Shown: one piece after another, positions 16,207 through 22,518 of the stretch
Layout: each line of letters begins with the position of its first letter
How positions within the stretch are numbered: the first letter of the stretch is position 1
Translations under genes and position numbers: made by a program
Notes under the pieces: generated by a model
Told to the model about the DNA's origin: nothing
Seen by the model: only the letters and a program-made list of their open reading frames with translations
Databases searched by the model: none
Virus record (IMG/VR): IMGVR_UViG_3300001352_000058
Coordinates: 1 to 28,311 of that record
Reading direction: 5' to 3' (one strand)
Length of the DNA stretch: 28,311 nt
Source of the DNA: a virus

Positions 16207-16235
16207 ATTATACAGACAGCTTAATATCTAAGCAA
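16207..16235 (-). promoter_or_regulatory. Promoter for tiny-protein/late virion genes
   Basis: On the minus strand a perfect -10 TATAAT (16207-16212) lies 17 nt after a partial -35 TTGCTT (16230-16235). A perfect 5-bp inverted repeat, GCTTA-ATATC-TAAGC (16219-16233), fills the space between them and could be an operator. It lies just past the terL stop and 32 nt before the DUF6496 start. Confidence 0.6.
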
Positions 16236-17514
16236 TACCCTTTAAGTTACGCTTGATCGGGTCGCCCCAGCTTGATGTGGCGCGGTGGCCGACAGCCAAG
16301 TACCTAAACGCATCCGCACCATGCGATGCCCAGTCGTGAGACGGTCTAGATCGCCACACCTTGCCGTTGTCGTCGTATTCCCTGTGGTACTGCCTCAGTG
16401 CGTCAATACCGCGCTCACAGCGCTCTGCATCGAACCAGCAGTTGGTCAGCATTGATCTAACCGCTTGGATGCCGTCATCCACCATCAACTGCGGCGCAAC
16501 AGTAATAGGACGCGCCCCCAAGCTGTCCAGCACTTCCATGCGGCTTTTTCCACTGCCGAGTTCACGTACTCGCACGTCGTGTGGAAGTATGTGGTTGCCG
16601 TACACGTAGCCTTTTTCGTTAAGGACGCGCATATAGTGATCCAGCCCCACACCGCTTGACTCGTAGTAGTCAATGAGCCTGACCTCCGCCCCGACGTGCT
16701 GTGCGAACCAGATAGCCGTCGAGTCACCGATTCCCAAGTCCCACGCAGTCGTAACAGGTACGGATGGAGCATATTGCACAGTACCAATACGCCCTTGATC
16801 TTTGCAATCTCGCATCTCAGTAGCGTAATACGCACCCTCAGCGTGAACCAGAAAATCGCCCTCCCAAACGTGGTCATAAATGTCTGGCCTCTTCCTTTTG
16901 TCTTCTTGGCGCTCACGCTCTAACACGTCAGGGAACCAAGGGTTATCTTTCCAATTCATGTCCACCACAACAGCGTCATCAGGCGTTTGCTCAACGAACC
17001 GCTTATGTGTGGCGCTTTCTTTGCTCTCAGGGTTGTACGTCACCCAGATCTCTGAATTGTCTTCTCGCACCGTTGGGATCAGCTTACGCCATGCTGTCTC
17101 ACTGACGGTCTCCGCCTCGTCAATCCATGCAACCAAGATGCGAGCCTTGGACTTTAGGCTGTCCAGCGACCGACGTAGACCAGCGAACGTGTAGCTAATC
17201 ATCCCGTCCTTAGACCTGACAAACTTGTCGCCCAGTTCGTAATACTCTTCAAGCCAAGGCACACTGCGAATAGCCGCCTTGACCTCTTCCAGCGATGAGT
17301 CTTCCAGCGAGTTCATAAACTCACGGCCACAAAGTATCTGGCCACTCTTGCCCTCTTTGCCCCACTGGTAGCCTCTAACAGCCGTCATCAGTGCAAACGT
17401 GCGAGTCTTTGCGCTACCCCGCCCACCCTTTGCAACGCGATACCGAGCGTCCTTTGTAAAGACGGGTATTAGCTTTGGTGGGATCGTTAACTGCGCCTCA
17501 CTCATCTGGGCCAA
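16228..17514 (-). CDS. terL: Terminase large subunit (428 aa)
   Basis: ATP-driven packaging motor and nuclease. Walker A KGGRGSAKT is at residues 29-37, Walker B ILVAWIDEAE at 126-135 with catalytic Glu, and the coupling motif VTYNPES at about 158-164. The RNase H-like nuclease domain shows DLGIGDSTAI (259-268), HDVR (312-315) and HDWASHGADAFRY near 393-405, giving the acidic triad. Length fits PBSX/P22-type large subunits. The start overlaps terS by 17 nt; a second ATG three codons in would reduce this to 8. Confidence 0.95.
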   Translation of the reverse strand: MAQMSEAQLTIPPKLIPVFTKDARYRVAKGGRGSAKTRTFALMTAVRGYQWGKEGKSGQILCGREFMNSLEDSSLEEVKAAIRSVPWLEEYYELGDKFVRSKDGMISYTFAGLRRSLDSLKSKARILVAWIDEAETVSETAWRKLIPTVREDNSEIWVTYNPESKESATHKRFVEQTPDDAVVVDMNWKDNPWFPDVLERERQEDKRKRPDIYDHVWEGDFLVHAEGAYYATEMRDCKDQGRIGTVQYAPSVPVTTAWDLGIGDSTAIWFAQHVGAEVRLIDYYESSGVGLDHYMRVLNEKGYVYGNHILPHDVRVRELGSGKSRMEVLDSLGARPITVAPQLMVDDGIQAVRSMLTNCWFDAERCERGIDALRQYHREYDDNGKVWRSRPSHDWASHGADAFRYLAVGHRATSSWGDPIKRNLKGIA

Positions 17515-17887
17515 CCAGGCGGATAGTCACAGGCTGGCTCGTTGGAGTCATTGAGCCGTCGCTGGACGTTGCGTCCACCTTGTCTGAGTATCCATGCTTG
17601 GTCAAGATCATCTTGGTGATCGACGCATTGAAGTGCCCCATCAGACCATTCCTGATGAGTTCATCTTCTTGTTTTGCCAGTAGCTGTGTGTAAATGTGAG
17701 AAAACTCTTCTTTATCGTTGTCTCTTGCCCATGCTTGCAATGTCTCACGGGCTATACCAAGACGAACAGCCAGCCCAGCAATGCTTGGCAATGTGTTGTA
17801 GTCAGTTAGGTATCTGTGACACTCTTCCAGCAGTTCAGGCGTGTATTTTGTTGGCCTGCCGCCAGCGTGTTTTGTCAGTTCTGTCAT
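17498..17887 (-). CDS. terS: Terminase small subunit (129 aa)
   Basis: Recognises phage DNA and positions TerL. GGRPTKYTPELLEECHRYLT followed by LAVRLGIARETLQAWARDND forms the N-terminal helix-turn-helix, then FSHIYTQLLAKQEDELIRNG and LMGHFNASITKMILTKHGYS complete the helical oligomerisation region. This matches the P22 gp3-like/phage DNA-packaging small subunit family. A ribosome-binding site AGAGAGAAC precedes ATG, and the gene overlaps terL. Confidence 0.88.
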   Translation of the reverse strand: MTELTKHAGGRPTKYTPELLEECHRYLTDYNTLPSIAGLAVRLGIARETLQAWARDNDKEEFSHIYTQLLAKQEDELIRNGLMGHFNASITKMILTKHGYSDKVDATSSDGSMTPTSQPVTIRLVGPDE

Positions 17888-17925
17888 GTTGTTCTCTCTG
17901 TAAACAGGTGGAGAAACCGCTTTGG

Positions 17926-20004
17926 TTATTCTTGTCTTTCACCAAATTGGTCTAATAGTCCACCAGAGCCAGCGGCTCCAGCGGGAATAAGTGGTGCGGC
18001 TTGGAATAGCGGTACACCTTTGTCTTTACCACCCAGCGCCTTACGCATCTCTGGTGTGATCTCTATGTAACGCACTGGCTCTTTATCAGCCAAAAACATT
18101 TGGTCAACTTGTCTCTTGCTTTCACTTGGTAAGTTTTTGTATGTTTCGCCACGCCCATATAATTGCGAGGCCAACTGGTCTTTTGACTTTGTTCCAGCCA
18201 ACGAACCATCACTGACCTTTGAGCCATACTTCTTGGCGAACTTCTCCAAGTAATTGGGATATGTCTCGTCGTAATACTGTTTCATGCCCTGACCGCCAAG
18301 CATCTCTCCATCCATTACAAACGTGCCGCCCTCTTTGCCGTATGAATTGATTTTGATCGTCGCCTTTTTGCCAATGACTTTTGACAAGTCTTTGCCCATA
18401 TATGGCTGGATCAAGTTGCTATTGCCCTCAATGATCTTGCCGTCTTTGTCAATTGCGGCAAACACTGTGCCACCATCTTTTATTTTAAAGCGAACTTCCC
18501 GTGCGCCTATTTCGTCAACGTTGCCAACATCAAAACTCTCAACATATTTGCCCTTGCCAAAGCGGTCTGCAATACGCGATCCAGTTGGGATTCCGACCCT
18601 ATCTGAGCCGTTATCGATGGCATCCTTTACAGCCTTGCGCAGTGCTGTCTGATACCAAGTGTCTTTCATTGGAGCGTCTGGGACACTTTTTGACCGGACT
18701 AAAAATTCGTCAGAATTTAATCTTTCTTGTGCAATTTTTATTGCGCCTTCTTTAGTTCCGCTTAAATTGACGTCATTTGTGACATAGGTTATTTCATTAC
18801 CATCTTGGTCAAAAATACTCCACCCTGCGTCATCTTGCTCAAACTTTGTCGGAATACGATTTTGGTTTGATTTCCTGTACCCCTTTTCACGTCCTGCCTG
18901 ATGCCAGTCTGACTGCAACTCTTCAATCAAGGTCATCTTCTTGCCGTCAGCGTCTACACGGTCGTTTAAGCGTAAGTGCGCCATGACGTTTGGTTCATCC
19001 CAGTGAGATGACGTGTAAATTGGTGCGTCATTGATTTGCTTTTGCAACAGTTGGTTTTCGTTTTGCAATTTACTTATTTCGCCACGTATTTCATCTGTCC
19101 CGCTTGTGCCGTACATTTGATCGCGCAATTGCTGTATTCTTGCGGAGTTTGCTTCTTGTAACGCTCTTGGCTTTTCCCACTGGTTTGGCATTGTCAACAA
19201 CACCTCACGGTAGTTTTCACCACCGGGTAACGCCCACGACTCATATCGTGGTATTTTTTTACTTCGGACATTGCCCTCAAACTGCTCCCATGCCGTTCCA
19301 AGCCTGTCAGCCAAGTCCCAGTCATTGTTTTCCTCTGCGGCGTCAATTGCGCCTTGCCACTCTCCAGCCGTCCGGTATGGGAAAGGGTTTACAGACGTTT
19401 TGACCGCCTCACCAACATCTATTTTGTTAGCCTGCAAGAAATCAACCAACTCTTGCTTGGTAGCCTGTGGTCGGTTTGCAAAGGCATCCAGCACCCCAGT
19501 GGCTTGAAGTTCATCTCTCTTTACGTCAGCGCCTTTCAGTAGGTCGTTGAGTAGCGCCTGACCAGTACCCTTATTGCGTGGCAGGTTCAATGCCGCTTGC
19601 TCTGCCGCGCTGTAAAAGCCAGCAGGTGATACGGGAGCCGTTGGCGATAACGCCTGAGCAATAGTGCCGTCAGCGCTTTTTATGCTCATTCCAACAGGCA
19701 AGTTCTTTGGTAAGACTTTGGCCGCAGGCGCGCCAACAGGTAACATACCAAGCAACGTCATCGCCGCGTTACCAGTCTCTGGGCGCAAGAACGGCACGTT
19801 CGCCTGAGCGGAGTTGGTGATCGGCTCACCATACGCCATGCGCTGAAGTGTCTTTGGTATGCCCGTCTCTTTTATGAAATTGCCAACCATCTGAGCCTGT
19901 TGCGTTCGGTCAACGCCGTCCAAATAGCCTGTAAGGGCATCAACAAGTCCAGACACCCCGCCAAGAAACGGGTTTGAATAAGGTGTTGCGCGCATTTCAG
20001 CCAT
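17926..20004 (-). CDS. Large polyvalent-type protein upstream of terminase (692 aa)
   Basis: Residues 1-115 are loosely structured with a hydrophobic GNAAMTLLGMLPVGAPAA segment. From about 160, GVLDAFANRPQATKQELVDF and then a conserved core (SSHWDEPNVMAHLRLNDRVD; MTLIEELQSDWHQAGREKGY; TALRKAVKDAIDNGSDRVGI) resemble domains I know from giant phage and mobile-element polyvalent proteins that are injected with DNA. The C-terminus has KDKGVPLFQAAP, also typical of those proteins. No catalytic motif is evident. The gene lies between the early terminator and terS, where lambda carries Q and lysis genes. A ribosome-binding site is poor; the frame opens 10 nt after the -10-like TAAAAT. Confidence 0.7.
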   Translation of the reverse strand: MAEMRATPYSNPFLGGVSGLVDALTGYLDGVDRTQQAQMVGNFIKETGIPKTLQRMAYGEPITNSAQANVPFLRPETGNAAMTLLGMLPVGAPAAKVLPKNLPVGMSIKSADGTIAQALSPTAPVSPAGFYSAAEQAALNLPRNKGTGQALLNDLLKGADVKRDELQATGVLDAFANRPQATKQELVDFLQANKIDVGEAVKTSVNPFPYRTAGEWQGAIDAAEENNDWDLADRLGTAWEQFEGNVRSKKIPRYESWALPGGENYREVLLTMPNQWEKPRALQEANSARIQQLRDQMYGTSGTDEIRGEISKLQNENQLLQKQINDAPIYTSSHWDEPNVMAHLRLNDRVDADGKKMTLIEELQSDWHQAGREKGYRKSNQNRIPTKFEQDDAGWSIFDQDGNEITYVTNDVNLSGTKEGAIKIAQERLNSDEFLVRSKSVPDAPMKDTWYQTALRKAVKDAIDNGSDRVGIPTGSRIADRFGKGKYVESFDVGNVDEIGAREVRFKIKDGGTVFAAIDKDGKIIEGNSNLIQPYMGKDLSKVIGKKATIKINSYGKEGGTFVMDGEMLGGQGMKQYYDETYPNYLEKFAKKYGSKVSDGSLAGTKSKDQLASQLYGRGETYKNLPSESKRQVDQMFLADKEPVRYIEITPEMRKALGGKDKGVPLFQAAPLIPAGAAGSGGLLDQFGERQE

Positions 20005-20013
20005 AGTAAAACC

Positions 20014-20019
20014 ATTTTA
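20014..20019 (-). promoter_or_regulatory. Possible -10 box just after the early terminator
   Basis: Minus-strand TAAAAT lies 9 nt before the start codon of the 692-aa gene, with a weak -35 (TTGCAG, 16-nt spacing) inside the terminator hairpin. If used, it would give a nearly leaderless mRNA, which would agree with the lack of a clear ribosome-binding site. Confidence 0.3.
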
Positions 20020-20020
20020 C

Positions 20021-20051
20021 CAAAAAAAACGCCAACTGCAATAGCTGGCGT
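20021..20051 (-). terminator. Intrinsic terminator between ninG and the late block
   Basis: Minus-strand RNA forms ACGCCAGCT-ATTGC-AGTTGGCGT (one G-U pair) followed by eight T residues. It lies 33 nt past the ninG stop, and ends the leftward early unit unless antitermination occurs. Confidence 0.92.
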
Positions 20052-20083
20052 AACGGGGTCGCGAAACACCCGAAAGGAGAACT

Positions 20084-20626
20084 TCAGTTTAATCGCTCTT
20101 TGGCCAAAAGTCTAGCCTGTTCGTTGTAATGCCGGGCGATCTCAATCAGGGCTTCTTTGGTGTACTTTCTTATGGTGCTGTCAGCCTCCAGAAGTTCCAA
20201 TTGACGCTCACCTATTCGATCAATCAGCCTTTTGCGGTACTCCACGTGGTTGCCTGCAAGCCAGTTGTTGCAATGTTTGCATTGACCGTGGACGTTGTCC
20301 TCCACAAATCGCATATGAGGCGCAGAGCCGACCGAGCGGTAGTGGCCAGCGTCAAACGTGTTTGGCTTGTCTCCCAGATGTGTCTCACATGAGATACAGG
20401 TCTTCCCTTTGTCCCTTGCCCTGATGTAAGCGTTAAAGGCTGTCTGGGCTTTCTTGACCAGTTGGGGCTTGGTCTGCATAGCGTCCAGCTTTAGCTTGGT
20501 TTCTTTCTTTTCGGCCTTGTCTACCACCTGCCTTGCAATCTTCATTGCACAGGCTGGACTGCACACCTTTTGCATTGGCCTGACAGGGGTAAAAGGCACT
20601 TTACATTGTTTGCATTTTTTAGCCAT
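20084..20626 (-). CDS. ninG: NinG/Rap-like recombination nuclease (180 aa)
   Basis: Lambda NinG (Rap) is a Holliday-junction/structure-specific endonuclease. Here Zn-binding Cys pairs CKQC (5-8) and CSPAC (22-26) open the protein, followed by a charged helical part, CISC (77-80), FDAGHYRSVGSAPHMRF (about 91-107) with the His of the HNH-like site, and CKHCN (116-120). This order is diagnostic for NinG. The ATG at 20626 is preferred over the one at 20632 because GGGG lies 9 nt before it. The start overlaps the end of ninB by 8 nt. Confidence 0.92.
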   Translation of the reverse strand: MAKKCKQCKVPFTPVRPMQKVCSPACAMKIARQVVDKAEKKETKLKLDAMQTKPQLVKKAQTAFNAYIRARDKGKTCISCETHLGDKPNTFDAGHYRSVGSAPHMRFVEDNVHGQCKHCNNWLAGNHVEYRKRLIDRIGERQLELLEADSTIRKYTKEALIEIARHYNEQARLLAKERLN

Positions 20627-21026
20627 CAACATCTACCCCATTGTTGGCGCACCAAGCCTCCAACCAAGACACGAACTCGGACGCCTTTTCTTTGCTGAAC
20701 TTGCGGGTTTGGAAACCAAGCTGGATGACGCCAGTACCGTCTAGGTTTGGTATCAGCTTGCCAGACTCTTGGTTAGACTCGCGCAGGTAGGCATCGACAA
20801 GGATTCGCTTCCAGTCCTCTTCGTTATAAACACAGTTCAGATGACGTGCCTGTGTAGCGACCTTGCCGATATGTTGATGGTACAACTTCTCTTGCTGTCT
20901 TGTCTTGCTTTCACGCTTGATCTCCAGCACCAGCGGTATGCCGCCGTCAAGAGCCTCTTTGATCTTCGGCCACAGTTGGCGCAGTTGAGTCAGCGCTTGT
21001 TTGCTGTCCTGTAATGTCATTTTCAT
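20619..21026 (-). CDS. ninB: NinB-like recombination protein (135 aa)
   Basis: NinB (Orf) binds single-stranded DNA and helps Red-type recombination. The sequence PLVLEIKRESKTRQQEKLYH, then HIGKVATQARHLNCVYNEED, WKRILVDAYL and GTGVIQLGFQTRKFSKEKAS with FVSWLEAWCANNGV follows NinB closely, including the K-T-R-x-Q-x-x-L-Y/W block. AGGGAG sits 7 nt before ATG at 21026. Its pairing with ninG recreates the lambda nin arrangement. The first 80 nt overlap the end of another ORF. Confidence 0.9.
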   Translation of the reverse strand: MKMTLQDSKQALTQLRQLWPKIKEALDGGIPLVLEIKRESKTRQQEKLYHQHIGKVATQARHLNCVYNEEDWKRILVDAYLRESNQESGKLIPNLDGTGVIQLGFQTRKFSKEKASEFVSWLEAWCANNGVDVDG

Positions 21027-21186
21027 ATTCGTTCTCCCTAACTGCCGTCATGCAAGTGCGGATGTTGTGAGCGTGTCCAGCCCCACGCTTACTAGCAATG
21101 CGGTTAAGCGCTTCCCGTAGCCAAGCGTTGCGCTCGGCTTTGTCTTTGGCGTAGAACATCTGTACCAGTTCGCGAGCCGTTGCCAT
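20947..21186 (-). CDS. Helical hypothetical protein overlapping ninB (79 aa from ATG 21186)
   Basis: The frame reads MATARELVQMFYAKDKAERN then AWLREALNRIASKRGAGHAH and NIRTCMTAVRENEY, amphipathic helices that look like real protein. The frame is open upstream to an ATG at 21309 (120 aa), but that part overlaps the 40-aa ORF at 21239-21361, which has a far better ribosome-binding site. The last 80 nt overlap ninB. I cannot decide the true start; expression could be through coupling or by frameshift from the 40-aa ORF. Function unknown. Confidence 0.5.
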   Translation of the reverse strand: MATARELVQMFYAKDKAERNAWLREALNRIASKRGAGHAHNIRTCMTAVRENEYENDITGQQTSADSTAPTVAEDQRGS

Positions 21187-21238
21187 ATCGTCAATTCGCT
21201 TTTGCTGGGCGGCAACTTTTTCAAAGTGGGCGCGTTGC

Positions 21239-21361
21239 TCACCCGTAAATTTCGGTAAAGTCGCCTGTGGCCTTGAGCGCTTCTGTAATAACAAAGGTGC
21301 TGTACTCATTTGAACCGTCTTTCACTTGGTCAAGAATTTTTCGCGCAATTTCAATGCTCAT
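21239..21361 (-). CDS. Small ORF (40 aa)
   Basis: Reads MSIEIARKILDQVKDGSNEY then STFVITEALKATGDFTEIYG. It has GGAGAAAAACAC before ATG and its start overlaps the upstream zinc-ribbon gene stop (ATGA), both good signs of translation. The composition is ordinary and helical. It ends inside the longer open frame of the following gene (+1 relative). No family recognised. Confidence 0.6.
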   Translation of the reverse strand: MSIEIARKILDQVKDGSNEYSTFVITEALKATGDFTEIYG

Positions 21362-21567
21362 GTGTTTTTCTCCTGTAACTTGGCTGTCACGCAGTCTGAG
21401 CAGATAAATTTTTTAAACGTGCCGATCCAAGTGAGGCTTCCTCCTTTTGTTGTTTTGTCTTTTTGGCAACGTAGGCATAGTTGCTTTCGATGGCCCATCC
21501 ATTGGTTGTTTTCGCGCTCTGGTCTAGTGGCCGCACAATTTTGTTGTACAACTGAAAACTTGCTCAT
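21358..21567 (-). CDS. Zinc-ribbon-like small protein (69 aa)
   Basis: Two Cys pairs, CLRCQKDK (about 31-34) and CSDC (about 56-59), are 22 residues apart with a K-G-G-S-L and W-I-G-T-F-K-K-F-I-C frame between, fitting a zinc ribbon. An AAGGAGAAGAACAC ribosome-binding site precedes ATG. The N-terminus (SKFSVVQQNCAATRPERENN) is polar. Probably binds nucleic acid or a protein partner; target unknown. Lies in the leftward early unit. Confidence 0.7.
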   Translation of the reverse strand: MSKFSVVQQNCAATRPERENNQWMGHRKQLCLRCQKDKTTKGGSLTWIGTFKKFICSDCVTAKLQEKNT

Positions 21568-21589
21568 GTGTTCTTCTCCTTATTCGTAG

Positions 21590-21709
21590 TCACCCGCAAG
21601 CGAGTGCATAAGCAACGCCAACATAAAAAGACAAAGTACCGACACACCATATAAAAACCACACCTCCCAAGAGATCAACATATATTTGTTCCTTCAGATA
21701 CTCTCGCAT
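21590..21709 (-). CDS. Tiny single-span membrane protein (39 aa)
   Basis: Reads MREYLKEQIYVDLLGGVVFI then WCVGTLSFYVGVAYALACG. After a charged N-terminus a hydrophobic segment covers roughly residues 13-38, enough for one membrane helix. AAGGGAAGAAA precedes the ATG at 21709, supporting this start over a longer frame that runs back inside the winged-helix gene; the first 35 nt overlap that gene's end. A holin-like or host-modifying role is possible but only speculative. Confidence 0.6.
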   Translation of the reverse strand: MREYLKEQIYVDLLGGVVFIWCVGTLSFYVGVAYALACG

Positions 21710-22058
21710 TTTCTTCCCTTTCTTTAGTTTTTTCTGCCCTTGCTTGCTTTCGCAATTCTTTCCTGCGCTCGTACTCCATCCGACGGTCAAGGTTTGTCTT
21801 ACGCGGCTTGGGCTTGTCCAACTTGTCACCAGCGGCGTACACAGGCGTCTGGTAACGTCCTACCGTATCTTGCCGCCAATCACAAATGTGAATCAAGCCT
21901 TGACCGTGTAACGCTCTTATCCACCGCCAAGAGGTCAAGATGGCTATCTCCAAGGTGTCAGCCAAATCGTGAGCGCTCATCCGCCGGTCGAGATGCTCAA
22001 ACAACTTCCACGTCTTAGCCAAAATAATGTGATCAACCTGAATCAGTTTCTTAGGCAT
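21675..22058 (-). CDS. Winged-helix-like DNA-binding protein (127 aa)
   Basis: The start at 22058 (MPKKLIQVDHIILAKTWKLF) is preceded by GGGGAAG at 7-nt spacing and overlaps the upstream gene by 8 nt. Residues 10-75 (LDRRMSAHDLADTLEIAILT, SWRWIRALHGQGLIHICDW) look like a winged helix-turn-helix (helix-turn-helix followed by a beta wing GRYQTPVYAAG). The C-terminal 50 residues are a Lys/Arg/Glu-rich helix. Possible regulator or replication accessory; no named family recognised. Confidence 0.65.
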   Translation of the reverse strand: MPKKLIQVDHIILAKTWKLFEHLDRRMSAHDLADTLEIAILTSWRWIRALHGQGLIHICDWRQDTVGRYQTPVYAAGDKLDKPKPRKTNLDRRMEYERRKELRKQARAEKTKEREENARVSEGTNIC

Positions 22059-22518
22059 TGATAATCTTCCCCTTTTTTTGTTTAAGTGTTGCCGCAATTG
22101 TGTCCAACGCTTTGTCAAGCATCGCCAAGGTAGCGACCTCCATTTGTGCGTCATGCACCTCATAACCCGTTTTTATGGCAGAAAGTTCCTCGCCACGGCA
22201 AACGAACCTATCGTTTAACTCAAGAGACCGCTTGCAAACGGCGTAGAGGGCGCTAGAAGCGTCTAAAACTAGCTGACGGTACTCTGCCCCCACCCCAAGC
22301 ATACAAAGCGCCTCAGCGACGTTTATGACCCCGATTATGATGTCAGCCTCTTGGCGTGTTGCCGTGCCCTTGGTCAGCGAGTCGAGCGCACTCATGTTTT
22401 TCAGGTGCATGGTGACGTATTCGGATTCCTTTGCTGATACCTTCGTCATGCCTGTGACCAACCAATGCATAGTGTCAAGGCGCACGCCCCTTGGTTTGTA
22501 TTTTGAACGCTTACGCAT
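22051..22518 (-). CDS. Burkholderiales-phage hypothetical protein (155 aa)
   Basis: Starts MRKRSKYKPRGVRLDTMHWL and contains KNMSALDSLTKGTATRQEAD, IIIGVINVAEALCMLGVGAE, RFVCRGEELSAIKTGYEVHD and AQMEVATLAMLDKALDTIAA. I know this pattern from a protein of about 150 aa common beside replication genes in Burkholderia/Ralstonia-type prophages. AAAGGCCGC precedes ATG. The first 8 nt overlap the replication protein gene. Function unknown, all-helical; useful mainly as a host clue. Confidence 0.75.
   Translation of the reverse strand: MRKRSKYKPRGVRLDTMHWLVTGMTKVSAKESEYVTMHLKNMSALDSLTKGTATRQEADIIIGVINVAEALCMLGVGAEYRQLVLDASSALYAVCKRSLELNDRFVCRGEELSAIKTGYEVHDAQMEVATLAMLDKALDTIAATLKQKKGKIINA

Noticed and set aside
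20052-20075. Inverted repeat CGGG...CCCG after ninG
   Set aside because: Only 4 bp of clean stem with an 11-nt loop and no T tract; the adjacent hairpin at 20029-20051 explains termination.
21048-21242. Minus-strand 64-aa frame starting GTG at the end of the 40-aa ORF
   Set aside because: The GTGA junction is tempting, but its sequence is less protein-like than the alternative frame with amphipathic helices, and there is no ribosome-binding site.
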